From: Stutzerimonas zhaodongensis
GTDB lineage: Bacteria; Pseudomonadota; Gammaproteobacteria; Pseudomonadales; Pseudomonadaceae
Direction of reading: 5' to 3'
Length of the DNA stretch: 64,000 bases
Assembly: GCF_003696365.1 (NCBI RefSeq)
Contig: NZ_RFFM01000001.1
Location: 883,852 to 947,851 of the forward strand
In this document: one piece after another, positions 24,473-33,785 of the stretch
Numbering within the stretch: position 1 is the stretch's first letter
Layout: every line of letters starts with the position of its first letter
Translations under genes and position numbers: made by a program
Notes under the pieces: model-generated
What the model saw: the letters and a program-made list of their open reading frames with translations, nothing else
What the model was told of the DNA's origin: nothing
Databases searched by the model: none

Positions 24473-26530
24473 TCAGCTTTGGCTAACCGCCTGCGAAACG
24501 TTCAGCTGTGCCGGCTCATCAGTAATAGCGAACGGATAAGCCCTGAACGGCACCCTGCTGGGTGCCGGCCCGCACGGGGCGGCTGGCACATCGCTCATCC
24601 GACGAATCACGTGATTCAGTTCTTCGCGCCAGTGTTTAGGTCGAATTCCGAATGTGGCTTCGATGAGCGTGCAGTCCAGTACCGACCAGGCTGGGCGCAT
24701 CGCCGCGCGCGGCAGACGCTCACTTGGCACTGGCAAAACCCGCGGCGCCTTTTCGATCAAGCCAGCCTGCTCCGCTTCACGGAAGATCTCTGTCGCGAAC
24801 TCTGCCCAGCTGCACCAGGCCGCACCGCTGTAGTGGTACAAGCCCCATTTGAGATCACCGTCGCGGCAATAACGCAGAGCCAGTTCGATGAACACCCGAG
24901 CAACGCTGCGGGCCCGGGTCGGGCAGCCGACTTGATCGCTGACAACCGAGATCTCTTCGGTCTTGCTCCCGAGATTCAGCATGGTCTTGACGAAGTTGTT
25001 GCCCCGCTCCCCGTAGATCCAGCTGGTGCGCAGGATCAGGTAGCGGTCCAGCGTCTGGCTGATGGCCTGCTCGCCAGCAAGGCGAGTGGTTCCGTAGACG
25101 CTGTTGGGCATCGGCTGATCTGTTTCGCGGTACGGCGCGGTGCTGTCGCCGGAGAACACGTATTCGCTGGACAGGTGAAACAGGGGTATGCCGGCCTGGC
25201 GGGCAGCGATTGCCAGATTGGCGGCACCATCGCGATTGACCGCTTCGGCCTGTGCCACTTCCGCTTCCGCATGATCAAGATTGGTATAGGCCGCGGCGTT
25301 GATGATCAGCGCCGGCTTGTAGAGCTCGATGGCTTCGCGGATCTGAGTCGCAGAGGTGATGTCCAGCGCCTGGCGCGAGAGACCTATCGCTTCCAGACCA
25401 AAGCTGGCGGCCTGGTTGACGATGCAATTCCCGACTTGGCCACCGGAACCACAAACCAGCACACGCATATTGGAGCGATCAGGCTTTGGGGTGTTGTCTT
25501 CGAGCGGCGCCGCCTCGATGGCTGGCGATGTCGCGACAGGTGTCGCCTGAACAGTGTCATAAGGCTTCTGACTCGACGGTTCCGGGCTCAATACCCGATA
25601 GGTCACGCCGAGTGCTTCTACCGGGGCGTCAGCAGATTCGGGAGTTGGCTTGAAGCGGAAGCTTTCAAGCAGGCCCCGAACCACAATCCGTGACTTGTGC
25701 GTCTGGCCTGCCTTGAACATCCGCGCCGCGAGTATCAGGCGTGACAGGAAGACGGTCACCACGCGTCGACGGCTGTAATAGCGACGGGCGATGAACAGCT
25801 CATTGCGGACGAAATGCCGGTGCAAAGCCGTACGATTCGGATCGACTTCGCGCTGGATACTGATTGAACCGCTGACCTTGCGCAGATGCCAAACCTTGCT
25901 TGAAGCCACAAGGTAGCCTGGGGCGTCCTGACTGATGCGCATCGTGTATTCGGTGTCATCGCCCCACATGAACATGGCGGCCAGGGGCAGCCCATGGCGC
26001 TGCAATGAGGCCCGCGGTACCAGGATCGACACGTAGGTTGCCGGACGCACGGGAATTACACCCAAGTCGAGCAGTAGTGGCCAGTTTTCGTAATCGACCT
26101 CGTTGGTGCGAGTATCGACGCTAGGTACGTTGGTCAGCAGGCCATCTTCGGTATAGGCCCGGGACAGAAGAAATGAATAGGGGTGGCCCTTGGCCGTCAA
26201 GCGGTCTCCGGCGCCGAGCAGTTCTTCCAGAGCATTTGGCTCTGGAATCACATCGTCGTCCATCATCCAGATGTAGTCGGCGCCCTGCTGGTAGGCAATC
26301 CGGAAGCCGGCACTAAAGCCGCCCGATGCGCCGGTGTTATGCGACAACACATACACTTTGAGATTGGGCAGCTGCGACTGAAGCAGCATCTCTTCGGTGC
26401 CGTCACCGCTAGCGTTATCAACAACGATGATCCCGGCGCACGGGCGGGTCTGGGCGTTTATCCCGTCCAGGCAGCGCTTCAGCAAATCCTTGCGTTTGTA
26501 CGACAGTACGACTGCGTATATCTGGTCCAT
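24473..26530 (-). CDS. family 2 glycosyltransferase fused to RmlD-like dTDP-sugar reductase
   Basis: A 685-residue two-domain protein. Residues 1 to about 290 form a GT2 rhamnosyl/galactofuranosyl-type transferase: VVDNASGDGT near 37, MMDDDVIPEP (DxD metal site) near 88-98, and MFMWGDDTEY near 189. A Pro/Ala/Glu linker (about 310-354) leads to an RmlD-type dTDP-4-dehydrorhamnose reductase from Met355: MRVLVCGSGGQVG, LSSEYVFSG and SVYGTTRLAGE. In the last motif the usual catalytic Tyr-x3-Lys is Tyr-x3-Arg. No stop or ribosome binding site separates the halves. Start at 26530 gives the canonical GT2 N-terminus; 26617 is an alternative. It is followed by the SAF dehydrogenase. Confidence 0.85.
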   Translation of the reverse strand: MDQIYAVVLSYKRKDLLKRCLDGINAQTRPCAGIIVVDNASGDGTEEMLLQSQLPNLKVYVLSHNTGASGGFSAGFRIAYQQGADYIWMMDDDVIPEPNALEELLGAGDRLTAKGHPYSFLLSRAYTEDGLLTNVPSVDTRTNEVDYENWPLLLDLGVIPVRPATYVSILVPRASLQRHGLPLAAMFMWGDDTEYTMRISQDAPGYLVASSKVWHLRKVSGSISIQREVDPNRTALHRHFVRNELFIARRYYSRRRVVTVFLSRLILAARMFKAGQTHKSRIVVRGLLESFRFKPTPESADAPVEALGVTYRVLSPEPSSQKPYDTVQATPVATSPAIEAAPLEDNTPKPDRSNMRVLVCGSGGQVGNCIVNQAASFGLEAIGLSRQALDITSATQIREAIELYKPALIINAAAYTNLDHAEAEVAQAEAVNRDGAANLAIAARQAGIPLFHLSSEYVFSGDSTAPYRETDQPMPNSVYGTTRLAGEQAISQTLDRYLILRTSWIYGERGNNFVKTMLNLGSKTEEISVVSDQVGCPTRARSVARVFIELALRYCRDGDLKWGLYHYSGAAWCSWAEFATEIFREAEQAGLIEKAPRVLPVPSERLPRAAMRPAWSVLDCTLIEATFGIRPKHWREELNHVIRRMSDVPAAPCGPAPSRVPFRAYPFAITDEPAQLNVSQAVSQS

Positions 26531-27039
26531 TAAGGCGCTCGGCACTCGATTAGGTAGGCGAAAGTTCACTCGGATAATCAGGGGTCTGGACCGCGCAGAG
26601 CGTCTAGCGCGCTGCATGGCCCGTCATGTGCATTGGCCATGACGCACTGCTCTGACAGAGGAACTTCAGAAGGGTTCATCAACTTGCAACGAAATATTAC
26701 GCCACGATCTCGAACTCGATGCGTCTCCGTGACCCACCGGTAATTGATAAATCCGGCACGGAAATACAGTGACGAGAAAGCAGCTGTAGAAGCGCTTCAG
26801 CCGCATGCAATAGAACCAGGAAGCCTGACCTGTTCTGATTGCGACGTATTGATGCAATCCAGTCACAGACCTACGGGATGTGTGGGGGTTCCTCGCCCCA
26901 ATCGTTGACCGATCTGGATGAGTACATCCTCCACGCCCACAACTGCGCACATGAATCGCCGCTTCATCCGGATTCATTGAACGCTCTGTGCTCCCAACGC
27001 TCCCACATTCATCTGTCTTGATGACCACGGGAGACGCTG
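26531..27039. other. gene-free stretch between divergent genes
   Basis: About 510 bp between the divergently transcribed GT2-RmlD gene and the CurA-type reductase gene. Open frames here (for example 26666-27238 minus) look non-coding: rich in Cys, Arg and Ser and running into a well-supported gene. The region must hold both promoters; I see no convincing operator, repeat or RNA structure. Confidence 0.5.
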
Positions 27040-28074
27040 ATGACCCAGCAAGCGCAACACAACCGCAGCATCCGCCTCGCGTCCCGGCCGCACGGTGCGC
27101 CGAGCGCTGATAATTTCCGCCTGGAAACCGGGCCGATACCGAGCCCGGGCAATGGCGAAATTCTGCTGCGCACCGTTTACCTCTCGCTCGACCCCTACAT
27201 GCGTGGCCGCATGAGCGCCGGGCCTTCCTATGCGCCACCGATGGAAATAGACGATGTGATGGTGGGTGGCACGGTGTGTCGAGTCGTCGAATCGCGACAC
27301 CCAGACTATAAAGATGGCGACTGGGTACTCAGCGGCAACGGTTGGCAGGACTTTGCCCTTTCCGACGGTACCGGGCTGCTCAAGCTCGGCGCTGAAATGG
27401 AGCACCCGTCCCACGCCCTTGGCGTGCTGGGAATGCCGGGCTTTACCGCGTACATGGGGCTGCTGGACATCGGCCAACCCAAAGCAGGTGAGACGCTGGT
27501 CGTCGCCGCCGCGACCGGGCCGGTCGGCGCCACGGTCGGGCAAATCGGCAAACTCAAAGGCTGCCACGTAGTGGGCATCGCAGGCGGGGCCGAAAAGTGT
27601 CGGCATGCAGTGGAAACACTCGGCTTCGATGCGTGCATCGATCACCGCGCCGAAGATTTTCCAGCGCAACTGGCCAAGAACTGCCCGGACGGCATCGACG
27701 TATATTTCGAGAACGTCGGCGGCAAGGTCTTCGATGCTGTTTTGCCGCTGCTCAACACCAGCGCTCGGGTGCCGGTTTGCGGCGTTGTCGCGCAATACAA
27801 CAGCACGGACCTGCCGGATGGCCCGGACCGCCTGCCATTGTTGCTCGACACCTTGCTCAAGAAGCGCATGCGGATGCAGGGTTTCATCATTTTCAACGAT
27901 TACGGCCACCGCTACGACGAGTTCGCCCGTGATATGAGCGCCTGGTACGCAGAAGGCAAGATCAAGTACCGCGAGCAGATCGTGCAAGGTCTGGAGAACG
28001 CGCCCGAGGCATTCATTGGCCTGTTGGAAGGCAAGAATTTCGGGAAACTGGTGGTGCAGGTTAGCGAGGCTTGA
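27040..28074 (+). CDS. CurA-type NADPH-dependent reductase (MDR superfamily)
   Basis: A 344-residue zinc-independent medium-chain dehydrogenase/reductase of the CurA / leukotriene B4 12-hydroxydehydrogenase branch, which reduces conjugated double bonds of enones with NADPH. Family marks: YLSLDPYMRGRM near 48-59, GMPGFTAYMGLLDIG near 131-145, and the nucleotide loop AAATGPVGATVGQIGKLKG near 157-175. It stands alone on the plus strand. The ATG at 27040 follows GGGAG 8-12 bases upstream. General detoxification of electrophilic aldehydes or quinones is the likely role. Confidence 0.92.
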   Translation: MTQQAQHNRSIRLASRPHGAPSADNFRLETGPIPSPGNGEILLRTVYLSLDPYMRGRMSAGPSYAPPMEIDDVMVGGTVCRVVESRHPDYKDGDWVLSGNGWQDFALSDGTGLLKLGAEMEHPSHALGVLGMPGFTAYMGLLDIGQPKAGETLVVAAATGPVGATVGQIGKLKGCHVVGIAGGAEKCRHAVETLGFDACIDHRAEDFPAQLAKNCPDGIDVYFENVGGKVFDAVLPLLNTSARVPVCGVVAQYNSTDLPDGPDRLPLLLDTLLKKRMRMQGFIIFNDYGHRYDEFARDMSAWYAEGKIKYREQIVQGLENAPEAFIGLLEGKNFGKLVVQVSEA

Positions 28075-28259
28075 CTGAAACGTCGCCGATAGCACGGCAA
28101 GTCAGGAGGCTCACTCCATAGACGTACCACTCCGGCTGATCAGTGCACCCCGAGCCGGACACATCCAGTCCCAAGGCACCACTGGCAACACCTGCCGATC
28201 AGGACAAGATTGTCGTCGCTGATCGGCAGGCAAGAGCGTTTGACCCGCTATCGGCCGTA

Positions 28260-29621
28260 TCAGCCCTGTTTCGTGCTGGAGGCCACTTCACAGCGGCGCG
28301 CATCCTTCATTTGCTGCAAATGCGGAGGGCGAACGCCGGGAATCGGCTTGGCGAGACGGATCTTCAGGAATTCGGTTACGTCCGCATTCAGCCCACGCCC
28401 GCCCCCATAAGGGAAGTTGTTGTCGTTGGTTACCAGCAAGGTGCGCGAATCCAGCGGCAGCACGCTTTCGATGGTCACGTAGGGGAATGTGAACGTGCGC
28501 TGCCCGTCACCGTTCAGGTCATCCGGATCGGCGAGCTGCATGAGGTCCACCACTTCGGTCTTGCGTACCGAGCCGCCACTATCCACGCCGCGCGTGTCGA
28601 TCAGATAGATCCGCTTGAACGGCGTACCGCTGGTGGCGGTTGCGCCATTGCGCTCAATGATCAGGAAGCGCGTCTCATCAATCGCGGTCATGTCACCGAT
28701 AGCGTGTTCCGGCGCCTGCATCCGGTAGAAGAACACCTTGCCGGTGTAACGCTCCTGCTCGATGTCGAACTCGTTGATCCGCAGCGTTCCGGCGGGATCG
28801 CCATTGACCGTTTTCTCCAACAGGGTGTAGAGGCGATCACCACGCGGGTTGATAGCCATGCCTTCGAAACCACCGGAGCCGCCAAGGTTCGCGGTCGCCC
28901 GCCCTGCAACAACATCCTTGTGCTGCGGCGCGTACACCCCCGGCAGTGAGATTGCGCTGCGCGTTACGGTGCCGGACGCATCGGTCTTGATCAGATAGGG
29001 GCCGAACTCGTCGCCAAACCACATTGCGCAGTTTTTGTCGCGGCGCACCGATTCGATGTCCAGATCCGCGCCGGTGAGTAGTCGACCAAACTCGATGTCG
29101 CTAGCGACACGAGGCTTGGAGCCATCGTTGTAGTAGAAGCGGTAGTCGGCCTGGATCGGCAGATCCAGCTTCTGATTGATGTCATTGAGCGTTAGGCGTG
29201 ATGGATGGGTGAAGCGTGCCAGCGGTGCCCCGCTAAGGTAGTCGCTTGCACTGACCTTGCCGCTGCCACCGGTGGCAGTACGAAAATCCGGACGCACACT
29301 GTATAGCCGCAACAGCGTATCGGCCGAATTACTCTGTGCACCGAAGCCGTTGTCGGTCATGACCACGAAACTGTTCTCTTCAGCTCCAGGCAGCACTGCG
29401 GAAAACCCCTGCACGGGCTGGCGATTTTCGTAGGGTGGCTGAAAGGTGCCATAGGGATTGGCGTTGGCCATCTGACCCGATGTCGGGCCGTCGGAGAAGG
29501 TGTCGGCTGGCAACATCGCCCAACCCACCAGGGTGTTGCTAGCAGCCAAGACCGGCGCAGCGAAGACGGGTGGGAGGATTGCAGCGGCAATCGCCAGGAC
29601 GAGCGGCTTCGGGAATCGCAT
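28260..29621 (-). CDS. exported esterase-like phytase family protein
   Basis: A 453-residue secreted protein of the 'esterase-like activity of phytase' family, a beta-propeller-type domain. The first 26 residues form a clear signal peptide (MRFPKPLVLAIAAAILPPVFA, then APVLAAS), so the enzyme is periplasmic or outside the cell. Motifs include FVVMTDNGFG near 85, MWFGDEFGPYLIK near 200, GFEGMAINPRGDRLY near 252 and LVTNDNNFPYGGGRG near 405. Substrate specificity cannot be read from the sequence; organic phosphate or ester hydrolysis is possible. Monocistronic. Confidence 0.85.
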   Translation of the reverse strand: MRFPKPLVLAIAAAILPPVFAAPVLAASNTLVGWAMLPADTFSDGPTSGQMANANPYGTFQPPYENRQPVQGFSAVLPGAEENSFVVMTDNGFGAQSNSADTLLRLYSVRPDFRTATGGSGKVSASDYLSGAPLARFTHPSRLTLNDINQKLDLPIQADYRFYYNDGSKPRVASDIEFGRLLTGADLDIESVRRDKNCAMWFGDEFGPYLIKTDASGTVTRSAISLPGVYAPQHKDVVAGRATANLGGSGGFEGMAINPRGDRLYTLLEKTVNGDPAGTLRINEFDIEQERYTGKVFFYRMQAPEHAIGDMTAIDETRFLIIERNGATATSGTPFKRIYLIDTRGVDSGGSVRKTEVVDLMQLADPDDLNGDGQRTFTFPYVTIESVLPLDSRTLLVTNDNNFPYGGGRGLNADVTEFLKIRLAKPIPGVRPPHLQQMKDARRCEVASSTKQG

Positions 29622-29795
29622 GAGGCAGGATCTCCATCCGGTGGAGCCGGCACCACGCGATGCGCACGGTGCTGCGGCGTCAGACGCATACCCTAGAAAC
29701 AGACTATGTCAGGAATATGGCGCTTTCCTGCGAGCCGACGGAAGGCCGCCGCGCCGAAGACGCGCCGCCGCCGGGTTGGTCGTGGCGAGCCTTGA

Positions 29796-30656
29796 TTAAG
29801 CGACCTCGTAACCCCGGGCCGCTTCGGCAAGCCGAAACCATGTAGGCGTATCCAGCTGCAAATGCGCGCCGTCCAGGGCTTCTTCGATACGCTGCCAACG
29901 CAAGCTGCCAAGGATGGGAACAGGGCTACCCGGTAATTTTCGAACCCAGGCAAGAGCGACCTGATTGGCCGTCGCGTTGAGCGCTTCACCTACTTCATCC
30001 AGCACGGTTTGCAACCCTGCCGCAAAACGCCCTCCAGCCATCGGCGACCAGGCCAGCACCTGCAGGCCTTCGCTTTCCAGCGCATGCAGCCGACCGTCCC
30101 ACGCGCAATCCTGCGCCTGCAAAGAGAGTTCGATCTGGTTGCAGCGTAGCGGCAATTCACGCGCCAGGACCTGGCATTGCAACAGCTCCGCGTTGGAAAC
30201 ACCGAGCCATCCGACCTTGCCACTGCTGACCAGATCATCGAGGGTCCGCGCGACCTCATGTACCCGCAACAAGGGGTCTGGACGATGCAGCAGAAAGCCG
30301 TCGAGGCGTTCGACGCCGAGCCGCTTGAGCGTGCCCTCGACCGCTTCGACCAGATACGTCGCCTCGGTGTTGTAATGCTTGACCTTCCATCTGGAGCGAT
30401 CCTGTTCAGCGGGGACGATATCCGCCTTGCCGATCAGCTGGATCTTCTGACGCAACGTCGGGTTCAGTTTCAACGCAGCGCCGAAATGTGCTTCGCAGTC
30501 ACCGCCACCATAGATATCGGCGTGGTCGAAACCGCTCACGCCACGCTCCACGCACCGCTCGATAAAGCCCAGCAAGTGCTGTGGTTGCGCCAGCTCGGCG
30601 TACTGCATCAGGCGCATCATGCCAAGCAAAAGGGGTTGTTCAATAACCTTGTTCAA
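29796..30656 (-). CDS. YdhF-type aldo/keto reductase
   Basis: A 286-residue (beta/alpha)8 NADPH-dependent oxidoreductase of the aldo/keto reductase superfamily, YdhF-like. The catalytic Asp and Tyr are in GFDHADIYGGG (about 42-52), a conserved Lys in IGKADI (near 74), and the His in LLHRPDPLL (near 121). NADPH-binding residues appear in the C-terminal PVPILGSLRWQRIEEA. The substrate is unknown. It precedes the nirB control region on the opposite strand; its promoter lies in the 30657-30987 gap. Confidence 0.92.
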   Translation of the reverse strand: MNKVIEQPLLLGMMRLMQYAELAQPQHLLGFIERCVERGVSGFDHADIYGGGDCEAHFGAALKLNPTLRQKIQLIGKADIVPAEQDRSRWKVKHYNTEATYLVEAVEGTLKRLGVERLDGFLLHRPDPLLRVHEVARTLDDLVSSGKVGWLGVSNAELLQCQVLARELPLRCNQIELSLQAQDCAWDGRLHALESEGLQVLAWSPMAGGRFAAGLQTVLDEVGEALNATANQVALAWVRKLPGSPVPILGSLRWQRIEEALDGAHLQLDTPTWFRLAEAARGYEVA

Positions 30657-30987
30657 GGGAGCTCCAGGGTTCGTCAGAGAGTAAGGCCAGCAGCGAGGCT
30701 AATCATGCTGCTACCGGGAAGTCGTGTAATGACCGAGCGCAGCAGCGCAAGGTTCGGCATCAGGTGGTATCCCTTGCCATATCGCCCCAAAAAAGGGAAC
30801 TGATCTTTAACGTCGCACCCTTCTGGGTCAGTGCCTCGCCCCTGAAAGCGAGACCGGACGGGAAGCCTTCTAGAGCCAACTGGCAAGTTCAAGCCTAGCC
30901 TAGGGTAGATCGTCGCTTGTGCAGGTTGGGTCTCAGCCCACCCATTCCGTCGCAGTACTCCCTTCACGCTCACACCTCACCCGCCGC
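30657..30987. other. divergent control region upstream of nirB
   Basis: About 330 bp between the aldo/keto reductase gene and the sigma-54 promoter of nirB. It should hold enhancer sites for NtrC, but I could not find a convincing TGCAC-N5-GTGCA dyad by eye. A 99-codon minus frame (30674-30973) is open, but its composition is not convincing as a gene. Confidence 0.4.
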
Positions 30988-31003
30988 TGGCATGCAACCT
31001 GCT
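30988..31003 (+). promoter_or_regulatory. sigma-54 promoter of nirBD operon
   Basis: TGGCATGCAACCTGCT fits the -24/-12 consensus TGGCACG-N4-TTGCT with two mismatches. The invariant GG (30989-30990) and GC (31001-31002) are at exactly the right spacing. Transcription would start near 31014 and give a leader of about 210 nt. Sigma-54 use implies NtrC-type nitrogen control, expected of assimilatory nitrite reductase. Confidence 0.75.
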
Positions 31004-31013
31004 ATGTCACATG

Positions 31014-31138
31014 CAAAGCCTGCCGACCGATTCGGCAGAGCCTCCCGGGGTCAGCGAAGACCATCAGCCTAAAGGCTCGGGACAGGGTGAGCCGGGCAAC
31101 GTCGCTCGAACGATCACCCTCACATTCAAGTACCAGGC
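31014..31138 (+). ncRNA. nirB leader with hexaloop hairpins (NasT/ANTAR-type target)
   Basis: The predicted leader contains hairpins of the ANTAR-target type. GGTC-AGCGAA-GACC at 31049-31062 and CGGGC-AACGTC-GCTCG at 31093-31108 both have six-base loops with A at position 1 and G at position 4, the known recognition pattern of ANTAR antiterminators such as NasT. A further hairpin, CTGCCGA/TCGGCAG, lies at 31020-31038. A strong terminator follows at 31139. Nitrate- or nitrite-induced antitermination is the inferred mechanism; nasST are not in the window. Confidence 0.6.
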
Positions 31139-31186
31139 AAAGGCGCCTGGAGCTGCCCGACAGCTCCAGGCGCCTTTTTTGTTTTT
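31139..31186 (+). terminator. intrinsic terminator in nirB leader (attenuator)
   Basis: A perfect 17-bp stem (31139-31155 with 31161-31177, arms beginning AAAGGCGCCTGG and ending CCAGGCGCCTTT), a five-base loop CCCGA, and a run TTTTTTGTTTTTG. It lies between the promoter and the nirB start, 40 bp before the ATG, so it must be read through for expression. This is the textbook shape of an attenuator. Confidence 0.9.
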
Positions 31187-31226
31187 GTACGACGACGCCG
31201 TGAGTGGCGTCGACGGAGGACCAGGC

Positions 31227-33785
31227 ATGAACGCAATCATCACCCCGATCAAGAGCGAAACACTGATCGTGATCGGCAACGGCATGGTGGGTCACCACTG
31301 CGTCGAGCAGCTGATCGATCGCGGCGCGTTGAGCCAGTATCAGTTGCACGTGTACGGCGAGGAACGTCAGCGCGCCTACGACCGGGTTCACCTGTCCGAA
31401 TACTTCGGCGGGCGCGATGCCGACTCGCTGGCCATGTGCGAGGCCGATTATTACGCCGCCCACGGCGTGCACATGCACCTCGGCGTGCAGGTGCTGGAAA
31501 TCGATCGCGAGCGAAAAGAGGTGGTCACCAGTGAAGGTCGCCAGGCTTACGACAAATTGATTCTGGCTACCGGCTCCTACCCCTTCGTACCGCCAATTCC
31601 TGGCGCTGAAGGTAATTCGCGGCTGGTCTACCGCACCCTGGATGACCTCGATGCCATCCGCGCCGCCGCCAGCAACGCCAAACGCGGTGTCGTGGTTGGT
31701 GGCGGCCTACTCGGGCTCGAAGCGGCCAATGCCCTCAAATCCCTCGGTCTTGAAGCTCATGTGGTCGAGTTTGCCCCGCGCTTGATGCCTGTCCAACTGG
31801 ACGACGAAGGCGGCGAGGCGCTCAAGGCCCGTATCGAGGCGCTGGGTGTCGGAGTGCACCTTTCCCGAGCCACCCAGGAAATCGTCATCGGTGAGGAATA
31901 TGCCTACCGGATGAATTTCAATGATGGCGACTGCCTGGAAACCGATCTGATCGTATTCTCTGCAGGAATTCGCCCGCAGGATGCACTCGGGCGCAGCGCC
32001 GAGCTGGAAATCGCACCGCGAGGCGGTGTGGTGATCGACACCGATTACCGCACCAGCGACCCCTCGATCTTCGCCATCGGCGAGTGCGCCTCCTGGAACG
32101 GCATGGTTTTCGGCCTGGTCGCGCCCGGCTACACCATGGCACGTAACCTGGCTGCCCTGCTCTGCGGCGAACCGCACCAGCCGTTCAGCGGTGCCGACAT
32201 GTCGACCAAGCTTAAGCTGCTCGGCGTCGACGTCGGCTCCATCGGTGACGCCCATGCAGCCACGCCGGGCGCCAAGAGCTACCGTTTCATTGACGAGGCC
32301 AATGCCAGCTATCGGCGTCTGGTGCTGTCCGAAGACGGCAAGCGTGTCATAGGCGCAGTGCTGATCGGCGACAACAGCTATTACGACACCCTGCTGCAGT
32401 ACGCGCAGAACGGCATCAAGCTGCCGGCCGATCCGTCCAGCCTGATTCTGCCGCTTTCCGATGGCGCACCGACGCTGGGCGCGGATGCACTGCCGGATAC
32501 CGCGACTCTCTGCTCCTGCCACAACGTCACCAAGGGTGCGGTGTGCTGCCAGATCGACGCGGGCATCACCGACCTCGGCGAACTCAAAGCCGCGACCAAG
32601 GCCGGCACCGGCTGCGGCGGTTGCAGCGCGCTGCTCAAGCAGGTCTTCGAGCACGAGCTGACCGCCCGAGGCGTGGAGGTCGACAAGAGCCTCTGCGAGC
32701 ACTTCGCTCACACCCGCCAGGAGCTCTACGGCATCGTCCGCGTGGAGGGCATTATCAGTTTCAACGAGCTGTTGGCCAAACACGGCCGCGGCCATACGGG
32801 CTGCGACATCTGCAAGCCGGCGGTGGGCTCGATCCTCGCCTCCTGCTGGAACCAGCCGATCACCGATCCGGGCCTGATCCCGCTGCAGGACACCAACGAC
32901 ACCTTCATGGCGAACATGCAGAAGAACGGCACCTACTCCGTGGTGCCGCGCATCGCCGGCGGTGAAATCACCCCGGACAAGCTGATCGCCCTCGGCGTCA
33001 TCGCCAAGAAATACGACCTCTACACCAAGATCACCGGCGGCCAGCGCATCGACCTTTTCGGCGCTCAGCTGCATGAGCTGCCGGACATCTGGAGCGAGCT
33101 GATCGAGGCTGGTTTCGAGACGGGTCACGCCTACGGCAAATCTCTGCGTACCGTGAAATCCTGTGTCGGCAGCACCTGGTGCCGTTACGGCGTACAGGAC
33201 AGTGTCGGCATGGCGCTGCGCCTGGAGGATCGCTACAAGGGCCTGCGCTCGCCACACAAGATCAAGTTCGGCGTCTCCGGCTGCACCCGCGAATGCGCTG
33301 AAGCGCAGAGCAAGGACATCGGCGTGATCGCCACCGAGAACGGCTGGAACCTGTACGTCGCAGGCAACGGCGGCATGCGTCCGCGTCACGCCGAGCTTTT
33401 CGCCACCGATCTCGATGACGAAACCCTGGTGCGCTACATAGATCGCTTCCTGATGTTCTACATCCGCACCGCAGACAAGCTGCAGCGCACCTCGGTATGG
33501 CGTGAATCCCTCGAAGGCGGCCTCGACTATCTGAAGAAGGTCATCATCGACGACAGCCTGAACCTGGCCGCCGAGCTGGAAGCGCAGATGCAGCTGGTGG
33601 TCGATCGCTACGAATGCGAGTGGGCCAACGCCATCAAGGATCCGGAAAAGCTCAAGCGCTTCCGCACCTTCGTCAACGACAGGCGCGGCGACCCGGACAT
33701 CCATTTCGTCAAGGAACGTGGCCAGCGCCGGCCGGTACACGCGTCCGAACTCCACCTGATTCCCGTCACCGAGGAGGTGCTCTGA
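31227..33785 (+). CDS. nirB: assimilatory nitrite reductase large subunit NirB
   Basis: An 852-residue cytoplasmic NAD(P)H nitrite reductase subunit that reduces nitrite to ammonium. In order: FAD/NAD(P)H oxidoreductase domain (VIGNGMVGHHCVEQL near 13; GVVVGGGLLGLEAAN near 150), BFD-type [2Fe-2S] sites (CSCHNVTKGAVCC near 431 and CGGCSALL), ferredoxin-like half domain, and the siroheme/[4Fe-4S] domain with CVGSTWCRYG and GCTRECAEA. The ATG at 31227 has CGGAGGA 8-14 bases upstream and gives the family length; an upstream open frame covers the leader terminator and is not coding. It overlaps nirD by one base. Confidence 0.97.
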   Translation: MNAIITPIKSETLIVIGNGMVGHHCVEQLIDRGALSQYQLHVYGEERQRAYDRVHLSEYFGGRDADSLAMCEADYYAAHGVHMHLGVQVLEIDRERKEVVTSEGRQAYDKLILATGSYPFVPPIPGAEGNSRLVYRTLDDLDAIRAAASNAKRGVVVGGGLLGLEAANALKSLGLEAHVVEFAPRLMPVQLDDEGGEALKARIEALGVGVHLSRATQEIVIGEEYAYRMNFNDGDCLETDLIVFSAGIRPQDALGRSAELEIAPRGGVVIDTDYRTSDPSIFAIGECASWNGMVFGLVAPGYTMARNLAALLCGEPHQPFSGADMSTKLKLLGVDVGSIGDAHAATPGAKSYRFIDEANASYRRLVLSEDGKRVIGAVLIGDNSYYDTLLQYAQNGIKLPADPSSLILPLSDGAPTLGADALPDTATLCSCHNVTKGAVCCQIDAGITDLGELKAATKAGTGCGGCSALLKQVFEHELTARGVEVDKSLCEHFAHTRQELYGIVRVEGIISFNELLAKHGRGHTGCDICKPAVGSILASCWNQPITDPGLIPLQDTNDTFMANMQKNGTYSVVPRIAGGEITPDKLIALGVIAKKYDLYTKITGGQRIDLFGAQLHELPDIWSELIEAGFETGHAYGKSLRTVKSCVGSTWCRYGVQDSVGMALRLEDRYKGLRSPHKIKFGVSGCTRECAEAQSKDIGVIATENGWNLYVAGNGGMRPRHAELFATDLDDETLVRYIDRFLMFYIRTADKLQRTSVWRESLEGGLDYLKKVIIDDSLNLAAELEAQMQLVVDRYECEWANAIKDPEKLKRFRTFVNDRRGDPDIHFVKERGQRRPVHASELHLIPVTEEVL

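Noticed and set aside
26666..27238. 190-codon minus-strand frame upstream of the CurA-type gene
   Set aside because: Runs into a confirmed gene on the other strand and is Cys/Arg/Ser rich; no family recognised.
30674..30973. 99-codon minus-strand frame upstream of nirB
   Set aside because: Lies in the divergent control region, weak start, no recognisable domain.
30657..30987. NtrC enhancer sites
   Set aside because: No TGCAC/GTGCA dyad of convincing quality could be found by eye, although the sigma-54 promoter implies one.
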